A program made the translations under genes and the position numbers. A stretch of DNA of 7,952 bases from NCBI GenBank assembly GCA_017616955.1, contig JAFZXD010000067.1, positions 1-7,952 on the forward strand, in the 5' to 3' direction. A model generated the notes under the pieces. The model was not told the origin of the DNA. It worked only from the letters and a program-made list of their open reading frames with translations, and did no database searches. Below, in pieces: positions 1 to 6,007 of the stretch. Numbering within the stretch: position 1 is the stretch's first letter; each line of letters starts with the position of its first letter. The DNA comes from Eubacterium sp. Lineage in GTDB: Bacteria > Bacillota > Clostridia > Lachnospirales > Lachnospiraceae.

Positions 1-122
1 ATTTCGAAGCTCAGTGGGATGCAATGGTTTCAGAACTTGAAGGTCTTGGATGGAATGACGTAACAGCATTCGATACAGAAAAGTATGCTCCAATGATCGA
101 AGCAAGAAAAGCAGCTCAGTAA
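1..122 (+). CDS. 3' end of a probable ABC-transporter extracellular solute-binding protein (partial)
   Basis: An open frame enters from the left edge (codons in phase from base 3) and ends at TAA 120-122, leaving 39 residues. The tail has a W-D-A-M-V-S-E-L-E-G-L-G run followed by a helix containing KYAPMIEARKAA. That pattern (aromatic residue, 'xxxVxxLexlGl', then a final helix with a conserved Tyr) is typical of the C terminus of family 1 extracellular solute-binding lipoproteins, which capture sugars or peptides outside the cell for an ABC importer. No signal peptide, lipobox or ligand-binding part is visible, so the assignment rests on a short tail and the substrate cannot be stated. A strong hairpin just downstream suggests this is the last gene of its transcript. 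Another helical C terminus could mimic this pattern. Confidence 0.5.
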   Translation, partial: FEAQWDAMVSELEGLGWNDVTAFDTEKYAPMIEARKAAQ

Positions 123-154
123 ATAAATACTCAGAATAAACACTTATTAAATGG

Positions 155-187
155 AGGTGCCGTGCATTTGCACGGCACTTCTTGGGT
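155..187 (+). terminator. Probable intrinsic terminator after the upstream gene
   Basis: GTGCCGTGC (157-165) and GCACGGCAC (170-178) form a perfect 9-bp GC-rich stem around an ATTT loop. One G-T and one A-T pair (156-179, 155-180) can extend it. The following bases, CTTGGGTT, are only partly T-rich, so the U-tract is poor. The position, 34 bases after a stop codon and about 60 bases before the next gene, fits a terminator. A stem-only transcript end or an mRNA-protecting hairpin is also possible. Confidence 0.65.
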
Positions 188-224
188 TATAAACGAATAA
201 CGATAATCGACTGATATCTGCGAT

Positions 225-230
225 GGGAGG
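225..230 (+). promoter_or_regulatory. Ribosome binding site that sets the yraN TTG start
   Basis: GGGAGG lies 9 nt upstream of TTG 240. The nearest in-frame ATG (255) would be 24 nt from this site, too far for normal initiation. The TTG is therefore preferred as the start codon. Confidence 0.7.
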
Positions 231-239
231 TAATAATTC

Positions 240-599
240 TTGGATCAATCATCTATGAACAAGAGACAGGTTGGTAAAGCCTGGGAACATCAGGTGGCCG
301 AATATCTGCGTCGAGAGGGATATACAATCCTCTTTATGAACTACCGTACTCGGTTTGCGGAAATCGATATCATAGCACAGGACCGAGAAGAGCTCGTTTT
401 TATTGAAGTGAAATACCGTCATGACAGTAAAAAAGGGACTCCTCTTGAAGCTGTTACACCGAGCAAACAGAAGCGTATATATAATGCAGCCAAATTCTTT
501 CTGATGGAGCATAAATATGATATCGAAAATACATGCATAAGATTCGACGTTGTGGGCGTGGAAGGTGATAAAACAGAGCATATAAAAAATGCATTTTAA
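240..599 (+). CDS. yraN: YraN/UPF0102 family, predicted nuclease-fold protein
   Basis: This 119-residue protein matches the usual size of the UPF0102/YraN family, small cytoplasmic proteins with a PD-(D/E)XK-like (Holliday-junction-resolvase-related) fold whose cellular role is not settled. The N-terminal helix GKAWEHQVAEYLRREGY (12-28) is followed by NYRTR (34-38), then the predicted active-site strand pair: E41-I-D43 and E56-V-K58. The family consensus is G-E-I-D; here the glycine is Ala40 while the acidic residues are kept. The start is TTG, chosen because of the well-placed GGGAGG. In many bacteria yraN sits beside rnhB or other ribosome/processing genes; here it stands alone between a terminator and the der promoter. 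No convincing promoter of its own was seen, although some -10-like sequence (GATAAT, 202-207) is present. The family call is firm; the molecular function is only predicted. Confidence 0.9.
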   Translation: MDQSSMNKRQVGKAWEHQVAEYLRREGYTILFMNYRTRFAEIDIIAQDREELVFIEVKYRHDSKKGTPLEAVTPSKQKRIYNAAKFFLMEHKYDIENTCIRFDVVGVEGDKTEHIKNAF

Positions 600-613
600 C
601 AGTTAATATCCTC

Positions 614-642
614 TTTACAAGGCTATATATGTATTGTAGAAT
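614..642 (+). promoter_or_regulatory. SigA-type promoter for the der operon
   Basis: TTTACA (614-619) and TAGAAT (637-642) are separated by exactly 17 bp, each one mismatch from the SigA consensus. Transcription would start near 649 and give a leader of about 85 nt before the der ATG. The spacer lies directly ahead of the six-gene run, with no other gene between. Confidence 0.65.
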
Positions 643-724
643 AGAAAAGTATGTTTATGTAATATGGACAAGATATACCCTCTATGAAAAATCAGGGTAA
701 ACGTATTTAAAATTTTGGAAAAAC

Positions 725-728
725 AGGA
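725..728 (+). promoter_or_regulatory. Ribosome binding site that favours the der ATG at 736
   Basis: AGGA lies 7 nt before ATG 736. An upstream in-frame TTG at 715 has only AGGG 17 nt away. The ATG also gives the family-typical N terminus MAKKMVAIVGRPNVGKS. Confidence 0.6.
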
Positions 729-735
729 CAGATAT

Positions 736-2073
736 ATGGCTAAGAAAATGGTAGCCATCGTTGGTCGTCCCAACGTTGGTAAATCAACACTTTTTAATAC
801 ATTGGCAGGTGAAAGACTTTCTATCGTTAAGGATACTCCGGGAGTAACCCGTGACAGAATCTATGCTGATGTTGAATGGTTAAATAATAAGTTTACAATT
901 ATAGATACAGGTGGAATCGATGATGGTGCGGAAGATATCATCATGAGATCCATGAAAGAACAGGCTGAGATAGCAATTGAAACATCAGACGTTATAGTTT
1001 TTGTAACCGATGTCAGAGCCGGTGTTACAGCAGCTGATATCCAGGTTGCAGATATGCTCAGAAAATCTAAAAAGCCTGTTGTTCTTTGCGTTAATAAGGT
1101 TGATGATTTCGAAAAGTTTGAATCATTTGTATATGAATTCTATAACCTTGGTATAGGAGATCCGTATCCGGTTTCTGCTGCTAACAGACAGGGACTCGGA
1201 GATATGCTCGAGAAGGTTGTGGAAGAACTTGGTCTGGGTGAGAACAGCGGTGAGTATGACGATGATGAAGATACTCCGAAGATTGCTGTTATCGGTAAGC
1301 CAAATACCGGAAAGTCTTCAATGATCAACCGTCTTATCGGATCTGAGCGTCTTATAGTTTCGAATATAGCCGGAACCACAAGGGATGCCATAGATACCAG
1401 AATAAAGAGAAACGGTCGTGAGTATATATTCATAGATACAGCCGGACTCAGACGTAAAAGTAAGATTAAAGACGAAATTGAGAGATACAGTATCATCAGA
1501 ACTGTTGCGGCAGTTGAAAGATGTGATATTGCTATCCTGGTAATAGATGCCGAAGAAGGCGTAACCGAACAGGACACAAAGATTGCCGGAATCGCACATG
1601 AGCGAGGCAAAGGTATGATCATAGTAGTTAACAAATGGGATCTTGTTGAAAAAGAGACCAATACTATGAAGAAGATGGAGAAGGAAATCCGTCAGAAACT
1701 CGCATACATGCCTTATGCTGAGATGCTTTTTGTTTCTGCACTTACAGGACAGCGTCTCAATAAGCTTTATGAGACCATCGACAATGTAGAGCAGTACTGT
1801 TGCCTCAGAGTACAGACCGGTGTTCTTAATGAGATTCTTGCAGAGGCTGTTGCGGAAAATGAACCGCCTAACGATAAGGGTAAGAGGCTTAAACTGTTTT
1901 ATATCACTCAGGTATCGGTTAAGCCGCCTACATTTGTGCTGTTTGTAAACAGCAAAGAGCTGGCACATTTCTCTTATGTAAGATATATCGAGAATAAACT
2001 TCGAGAGGCATTTATCTTCAAGGGAACACCTGTCAGAATTATTATCAGGGAAAGAAAAGAGAAAGAACTATGA
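736..2073 (+). CDS. der: Ribosome-assembly GTPase Der (EngA)
   Basis: Der is a tandem-domain GTPase that acts in the cytoplasm in late maturation of the 50S ribosomal subunit and is essential in most bacteria. The 445-residue product has the diagnostic layout. The first G domain has G1 GRPNVGKS (10-17), G3 DTGG (57-60) and G4 NKVD (120-123). A short acidic linker (about 173-180) follows. The second G domain has G1 GKPNTGKS (187-194), DTAG (234-237) and NKWD (299-302). A C-terminal KH-like domain spans about 355-440. Length is normal. An upstream in-frame TTG at 715 would add seven residues, but ATG 736 has the better ribosome binding site and the expected N terminus. The gene follows a SigA-like promoter and its stop overlaps the plsY start (ATGA), implying translational coupling. 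The Thr in the second P-loop, where Val is usual, is a minor oddity. Identification is essentially certain. Confidence 0.97.
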   Translation: MAKKMVAIVGRPNVGKSTLFNTLAGERLSIVKDTPGVTRDRIYADVEWLNNKFTIIDTGGIDDGAEDIIMRSMKEQAEIAIETSDVIVFVTDVRAGVTAADIQVADMLRKSKKPVVLCVNKVDDFEKFESFVYEFYNLGIGDPYPVSAANRQGLGDMLEKVVEELGLGENSGEYDDDEDTPKIAVIGKPNTGKSSMINRLIGSERLIVSNIAGTTRDAIDTRIKRNGREYIFIDTAGLRRKSKIKDEIERYSIIRTVAAVERCDIAILVIDAEEGVTEQDTKIAGIAHERGKGMIIVVNKWDLVEKETNTMKKMEKEIRQKLAYMPYAEMLFVSALTGQRLNKLYETIDNVEQYCCLRVQTGVLNEILAEAVAENEPPNDKGKRLKLFYITQVSVKPPTFVLFVNSKELAHFSYVRYIENKLREAFIFKGTPVRIIIRERKEKEL

Positions 2074-2747
2074 CGATTCTTCTTAGAATAGTTTGTTTGA
2101 TTGTTGGATATGGATGCGGTCTTCTTCAGACCGGTTTTATACTCGGAAAACTTAGTGGTACAGATATAAGGCAGCATGGAAGTGGCAATTCAGGTACGAC
2201 AAATGCACTCAGAGTGCTCGGTTTTAAAGCCGGACTTGTCGTATTTCTCGGTGATTTCTGCAAATCTTTTATCCCATGTCTTATTACAAGACTTTTGCTA
2301 AAAGGATTATATCCTGATACTTTTCTGTTGTATGTTTTATATGTTGGATTTGGCGCTGTGTTAGGTCATATATTTCCATTTTACCTTGGCTTCAAGGGTG
2401 GAAAGGGTATTGCCACTATCGGTGGTACTATTGTAGGACTTCTCCAGCCGCTAATGATCTTAATCCTTCTCATACTTTTTGTATCAACGGTTGCGATCAC
2501 AAGATATATGTCGGTCGGATCAATCTCTCTGATGGTTGAAGTGGTTATAGCTTATATCATATTTGGTATCAAAGGACTTCTCTGTTTTAATCTGAGCATA
2601 CCATCTTCAAAGAATGACTTTATTGAGAGCATTGTAGTAGTTGTTCTTTTTGCGGGAATAGCAATCTACAAGCATAAGGCAAATATCATCAGACTTATTA
2701 ATCATGAGGAAAGTAAGTTCCACTTTAAAAAGCAGGAGGGGGTTTAA
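2070..2747 (+). CDS. plsY: Acyl-phosphate:glycerol-3-phosphate acyltransferase PlsY
   Basis: PlsY is the integral-membrane enzyme that moves an acyl group from acyl-phosphate (made by PlsX) to position 1 of sn-glycerol-3-phosphate, giving lysophosphatidic acid. The hydrophobic 225-residue protein shows the three family motifs: GSGNSGTTNALR (37-48), GFKGGKGIAT (107-116) and a C-terminal KHKANIIRLINHEESK (201-216). Asp62 and His100 of the conserved GD and LGH segments are also present. Several membrane segments are evident (about 4-26, 53-75, 84-106, 118-145, 150-168, 186-200). It is some 20-25 residues longer than many homologues, with extra sequence around 166-186 and at the C terminus. The ATG overlaps the der stop by 4 nt, and gpsA, which supplies its substrate, starts 1 nt after its stop. 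There is no classical Shine-Dalgarno, only a purine-rich stretch inside der, as expected for a coupled gene. Confidence 0.96.
   Translation: MTILLRIVCLIVGYGCGLLQTGFILGKLSGTDIRQHGSGNSGTTNALRVLGFKAGLVVFLGDFCKSFIPCLITRLLLKGLYPDTFLLYVLYVGFGAVLGHIFPFYLGFKGGKGIATIGGTIVGLLQPLMILILLILFVSTVAITRYMSVGSISLMVEVVIAYIIFGIKGLLCFNLSIPSSKNDFIESIVVVVLFAGIAIYKHKANIIRLINHEESKFHFKKQEGV
2734..2742 (+). promoter_or_regulatory. Strong ribosome binding site for gpsA
   Basis: AGGAGGGGG inside the end of plsY lies 6 nt before ATG 2749. It rules out the longer in-frame start at 2704, which would place 15 non-family residues ahead of the Rossmann strand. Confidence 0.8.
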
Positions 2748-2748
2748 T

Positions 2749-3759
2749 ATGAAGATATGTGTATTGGGAGCAGGAAGCTGGGGTATAGCACTTACCAGAC
2801 TTCTTGATCTGAATGGGCATGAAGTTACAGTATGGTCTATTGACCCTGAAGAAGTATCCATGCTTAAAGAATATTCACAGCATAAAACAAAGCTGCCGGG
2901 TGTAATGCTTCCGGGATCTATCAGTTATACAACAGATATGAAGGAAGCTCTGGAAGGTAAAGAACTTGTTGTTATGGCAGTTCCTTCACCATTTATCAGA
3001 AGCACATCCAAGTCAGCTGCACCATATATAGCAGATGATACTATTATCGTAAATGTAGCAAAGGGTATAGAAGAGGATTCTCTTCTTAGACTTTCTGAAG
3101 TTATCAATCAGGAGATTCCCGGGGCTAAGGTTGCAGTTCTTTCCGGACCGAGCCATGCAGAGGAAGTCGGAAAGTCTATGCCTACTACAGTAGTTGTCGG
3201 CGCTGCCGATAAAGCACTTGCAAAGAAAGTTCAGGATGTATTCATGAATGATTTCTTCAGAGTATATATTAGTCCTGATATGATAGGAATAGAGCTTGGC
3301 GGAGCACTTAAGAATGTCATAGCTCTTGCGGCCGGTATAGCAGACGGACTCGGATGCGGAGATAATACCAAGGCTGCACTTATAACAAGAGGTATTCATG
3401 AGATAACAGCCCTTGGTACTGTAATGGGCGGAAAGGCTGAAACATTTTCGGGACTCTCGGGAATAGGAGATCTTATCGTTACATGTGCATCACAGCACAG
3501 CCGTAACAGAAGAGCAGGATTCCTCATGGGACAGGGAAAGTCTTACCAGGAAGCTATGGATGAAGTACAGATGGTTGTTGAAGGAGTATTTTCAGCAAAG
3601 GCTGCTATGGATCTTGCCAATAAGTATGATGTTGAGATGCCTATCGTTGAGAATATCAATAAGGTTCTCTTCGATAACTATTCAGCCGAGGACGCGCTTC
3701 ATGAGCTTCTTACCAGAGACAGGAAGAAGGAGACGGAATCACTGTCGTGGACAAATTAG
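2749..3759 (+). CDS. gpsA: Glycerol-3-phosphate dehydrogenase [NAD(P)+] GpsA
   Basis: GpsA reduces dihydroxyacetone phosphate to sn-glycerol-3-phosphate in the cytoplasm, providing the backbone for phospholipids and the direct substrate of PlsY encoded just upstream. The 336-residue length is typical. The protein opens with MKICVLGAGSWG, the dinucleotide-binding Rossmann loop (7-12). It continues with AVPS (about 78-81), NVAKG with Lys105, and SGPSHAEE. The C-terminal helical domain contains ELGGALKNVIALAAGI with the catalytic Lys188 and the GDNTKAALITRG segment, followed by FSGLSGIGDL and SRNRRAG, which bind substrate phosphate and cofactor. The start at 2749 is set by a strong AGGAGG and by the family N terminus. 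Its last 13 bases overlap scpA. In B. subtilis gpsA also lies close to der and is followed by spoIVA; here scpA takes that place. Identification is essentially certain. Confidence 0.97.
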   Translation: MKICVLGAGSWGIALTRLLDLNGHEVTVWSIDPEEVSMLKEYSQHKTKLPGVMLPGSISYTTDMKEALEGKELVVMAVPSPFIRSTSKSAAPYIADDTIIVNVAKGIEEDSLLRLSEVINQEIPGAKVAVLSGPSHAEEVGKSMPTTVVVGAADKALAKKVQDVFMNDFFRVYISPDMIGIELGGALKNVIALAAGIADGLGCGDNTKAALITRGIHEITALGTVMGGKAETFSGLSGIGDLIVTCASQHSRNRRAGFLMGQGKSYQEAMDEVQMVVEGVFSAKAAMDLANKYDVEMPIVENINKVLFDNYSAEDALHELLTRDRKKETESLSWTN

Positions 3760-4496
3760 ATATAAAACTGGATGTATTTGAAGGCCCGCTCGACCTGCTC
3801 TTACATCTGATTGAAAAGAATAAATATAATATATTTGATATACCTATAGTTGAGATAACGCAGCAGTATCTGTCATATCTCGATTCTATGGAAGAAGAGA
3901 ATATGGACGTGATGAGCGAGTTTCTGGTTATGGCAGCGACACTCATTTCCATAAAGTCCAAGATGCTCCTTCCTAAGGAAGAGGAAGAAGAGGGTGAAGA
4001 AGAGGAAGACCCAAGAGCTGAACTCGTTAAGAGTCTCCTTGAGTACAAGATGTACAAGTATGCTTCCCTCGAACTTAAGGATATGTCTATAGATGCGGCA
4101 AATGCATATTTCAAAGGAGCTTCTATTCCAAAAGAAGTAAAGGAAGTCAAAGAGGAAGTAGATCCTGCAGAACTTATCGGAGATCTGACCATGCAAAAAC
4201 TGAGTCAGATATTCCAGACACTTCTTAGACGTGAGATAGACAGAGTCGATCCTGTCAGAAGTAAGTTCGGAACGATCACCCGTGATGAGATAAAACTCGA
4301 AGACAGAATGGTAGAGATAAGATCTGAGATAAAGGGACTCAGAAGTATCAACTTCAGAACCCTTCTCGGAAAAAGAAGAGGAAAGCTGAATATAATCGTT
4401 TCATTTCTTGCCATCCTCGAGCTTATGAAAACAGGTGCTCTGACTATAAGACAGGACGAAATGTTTGGTGAGATTCTGATTGACTCTCTTGAATAG
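3747..4496 (+). CDS. scpA: Segregation and condensation protein A (kleisin ScpA)
   Basis: ScpA is the kleisin subunit that, with ScpB, bridges the SMC dimer to form bacterial condensin for chromosome compaction and segregation. The 249-residue product begins with the family signature: KLDVFEGPLDLLLHLIEKNK (7-26), then DIPIVEIT (31-38), ending the N-terminal domain that contacts the SMC neck. A pronounced acidic tract follows, E78-E82, G83, E84-E87, D88, then helical linker sequence. The C-terminal winged-helix region (about 170-249), with FLAILELMKTG, binds the SMC head. The start is GTG, 13 bases inside the 3' end of gpsA. AAGGAG (3727-3732) is 14 nt upstream, somewhat far, so re-initiation by ribosomes finishing gpsA is likely. 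No in-frame ATG would preserve the N-terminal motif. scpB follows after 20 nt, as expected for obligate partners. Confidence 0.95.
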   Translation: MDKLDIKLDVFEGPLDLLLHLIEKNKYNIFDIPIVEITQQYLSYLDSMEEENMDVMSEFLVMAATLISIKSKMLLPKEEEEEGEEEEDPRAELVKSLLEYKMYKYASLELKDMSIDAANAYFKGASIPKEVKEVKEEVDPAELIGDLTMQKLSQIFQTLLRREIDRVDPVRSKFGTITRDEIKLEDRMVEIRSEIKGLRSINFRTLLGKRRGKLNIIVSFLAILELMKTGALTIRQDEMFGEILIDSLE

Positions 4497-4516
4497 GGTA
4501 TGAAGAGGAAAAAATA

Positions 4517-5098
4517 ATGAAAAACATTTACAAACCCTCTATTGAAGCTATCCTTTTTGCGATAGGCGGTGCGGTGGAGGAGTCCAGACTACTGGCTGCT
4601 CTTGGTACTGAAGAGGAACCTGCTGATAAGAAGGCGTTCAAAGAAGCTGTTAATGAACTCATTGAAGAGTACGATAGCGAAGACAGGGGAATTCGTCTTA
4701 TCGAGCTTGATGGTAAGTATCAGCTGTGTACTAAAAATGAATACTATGATGTTCTTGCGAAGATAGTCAATATGCCGAAGAAGCATGTTCTGACAGATGT
4801 TCTTCTCGAGACACTTTCTATAGTAGCTTATAAACAGCCCGTTACAAGGGCAGAGATAGAAAAGATACGAGGCGTTTCCTGCAGCCATGCTGTGAATCGA
4901 CTTGTTGAATATAATCTTATCGCGGAAGTCGGAAGACTCGATGCTCCGGGACATCCTATCCTTTTTGGAACTACAGATGATTTCCTGAGAAGTTTCGGAA
5001 TCTCTTCCATGGATGAACTTCCCGATATATCACCTGACAAGATAGAGGACTTCAGAAAACAGGCTGAAGAGGAAGCCGGAATCGAGGTTACTACCTAA
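4517..5098 (+). CDS. scpB: Segregation and condensation protein B (ScpB)
   Basis: ScpB is a winged-helix protein that dimerises and wraps the central part of ScpA, regulating the SMC-ScpA complex on the nucleoid. The 193-residue length is normal. Two winged-helix domains can be recognised: residues about 5-85, and about 90-165 with the family hallmark ETLSIVAYKQPVTRAEIEKI (98-117) followed by RGV, then VGR (138-140) and LFGTTDDFLRSFG (149-161). The usual PGRP turn reads PGHP (144-147) here. The tail after 170 is acidic and variable, which is common. GAGG (4505-4508) lies 8 nt before the ATG. The stop is 1 nt before the next gene's ATG, so the phosphoesterase is almost certainly translated from the same message. 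Confidence 0.96.
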   Translation: MKNIYKPSIEAILFAIGGAVEESRLLAALGTEEEPADKKAFKEAVNELIEEYDSEDRGIRLIELDGKYQLCTKNEYYDVLAKIVNMPKKHVLTDVLLETLSIVAYKQPVTRAEIEKIRGVSCSHAVNRLVEYNLIAEVGRLDAPGHPILFGTTDDFLRSFGISSMDELPDISPDKIEDFRKQAEEEAGIEVTT

Positions 5099-5099
5099 T

Positions 5100-5972
5100 A
5101 TGAAAGTTTTTTTGGTAATCCTTGTCATACTTCTGATAATGGCGGCTGCAGTCGTGGTAGAGAGTTACCGTGAACTCAGGCAGATTCGTCTTACCAGATA
5201 TGCGATTACTGACAAAAGCATACCGGCTCAGTTAAAGGGTAAAAGTCTTATCTTTCTTTCAGATTATCATGAAGCCATAGAAGGGCAATTAAATGACCGA
5301 ATAATCAAAAAGATTGATTCGGTAAAGCCGGCAGCCATACTTCTGGGCGGAGATATGCTGAATGGAAAGAATCCTATGGAAGACGTTTCTCCGGCGTCAG
5401 ACCTTATAATTGGTCTCGCTGAGAAATATCCCGTATACTATGCTTTCGGAAACCATGAGAAGAAGGTCATTTCCGATTATTACGGTACAAAGCATTTATG
5501 GGATGAATATACCGAGAAACTTGGGGACAGCGCACATTTCCTGCTGAATGAATGCGTCAGTCTTGATAGTATCGGTCTGGGAAATGTAACTCTTTACGGA
5601 CTTGATATTCCTTTAGAGTATTATTCGAGATTCTCTTATCCCAAGCTGGATAGTTACAACATATCCGGAATGCTCGGGAAAAGAAAACCCGGAGAGTATT
5701 CGATTCTTCTTGCCCATACTCCTGATTTTATCGATGGTTATGCAGATTGGGATGCAGACCTTGTTCTATCGGGACATTTTCATGGAGGACTGGTCAGGTT
5801 ACCGCTTCTTGGCGGTTTAGTATCTCCGAGACTCAGACTTTTTCCAAAGTATGATTACGGACGATACAGATCGGGGGATACGACGATGATCGTTACAAAC
5901 GGGATCGGGCAGCATTCTTTAAAGATCAGAATCGGGAATATTCCTGAAATCGTTGTTTTAGACTTTAAGTAA
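5100..5972 (+). CDS. Membrane-anchored calcineurin-type metallophosphoesterase
   Basis: This 290-residue protein has one N-terminal hydrophobic segment (about 3-20) and then a complete binuclear metallophosphoesterase domain. The metal ligands are all visible: D55-x-H57, GGD with D85, GNHE with N118 and H119, H206 in LLAHTPDF, and GHFHGG with H226 and H228. The layout resembles the YkuE/YaeI-like group. Members act on phosphate mono- or diesters, and some cleave lipid-linked pyrophosphates, but the substrate here cannot be told. There is no twin-arginine export motif, although B. subtilis YkuE is Tat-exported, and several arginines follow the hydrophobic segment (R24, R27, R30, R33). Whether the catalytic domain faces the cytoplasm or the outside is therefore unclear. 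GAGGT (5084-5088) inside scpB lies 11 nt before the ATG. Enzyme class is firm; the physiological role is unknown. Confidence 0.9.
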   Translation: MKVFLVILVILLIMAAAVVVESYRELRQIRLTRYAITDKSIPAQLKGKSLIFLSDYHEAIEGQLNDRIIKKIDSVKPAAILLGGDMLNGKNPMEDVSPASDLIIGLAEKYPVYYAFGNHEKKVISDYYGTKHLWDEYTEKLGDSAHFLLNECVSLDSIGLGNVTLYGLDIPLEYYSRFSYPKLDSYNISGMLGKRKPGEYSILLAHTPDFIDGYADWDADLVLSGHFHGGLVRLPLLGGLVSPRLRLFPKYDYGRYRSGDTTMIVTNGIGQHSLKIRIGNIPEIVVLDFK

Positions 5973-6007
5973 ACAAAAAAAATTTAATCTGGAAAGCGTT
6001 AATAAGA

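Noticed and set aside
179..207. Possible yraN promoter with GATAAT as the -10
   Set aside because: The only correctly spaced -35 candidate (TTCTTG) matches the consensus poorly.
586..597. Perfect 12-bp palindrome AAAATGCATTTT at the end of yraN
   Set aside because: It is AT-rich, has no loop, and lies in coding sequence. It is not a terminator, and chance occurrence in AT-rich DNA is likely.
676..699. TACCCT / AGGGTA inverted pair in the der leader
   Set aside because: The 6-bp stem has a 12-nt loop and no T-tract. It is too weak to call a terminator or riboswitch.
684..710. Eight-codon mini-ORF (MKNQGKRI) in the der leader
   Set aside because: It has no ribosome binding site, no regulatory codon run, and is short enough to be chance. 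It would need conservation to be taken as a leader peptide.
715..735. Upstream TTG as the der start
   Set aside because: The possible ribosome binding site is 17 nt away, and the seven extra residues are not part of the family. ATG 736 has AGGA at 7 nt.
1140..1968. Long antisense open frames (up to about 216 codons) opposite der
   Set aside because: They lie wholly within a certain gene, have low-complexity Ser/Ile/Leu-rich composition, no family motif and no plausible ribosome binding site. They are shadows of der codon usage.
2704..2748. Upstream ATG as the gpsA start
   Set aside because: It would add 15 residues before the Rossmann strand and ignore the strong AGGAGG just ahead of ATG 2749.
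3485..3781. A 98-codon + strand frame spanning the end of gpsA and the start of scpA
   Set aside because: It is out of frame with two well-recognised genes, and its translation shows no motif or sensible composition.
5958..5988. Possible promoter (TTAGAC / TTTAAT) before the L,D-transpeptidase
   Set aside because: The -35 is poor and the spacing is 19 bp. The match is not better than expected by chance in AT-rich sequence.
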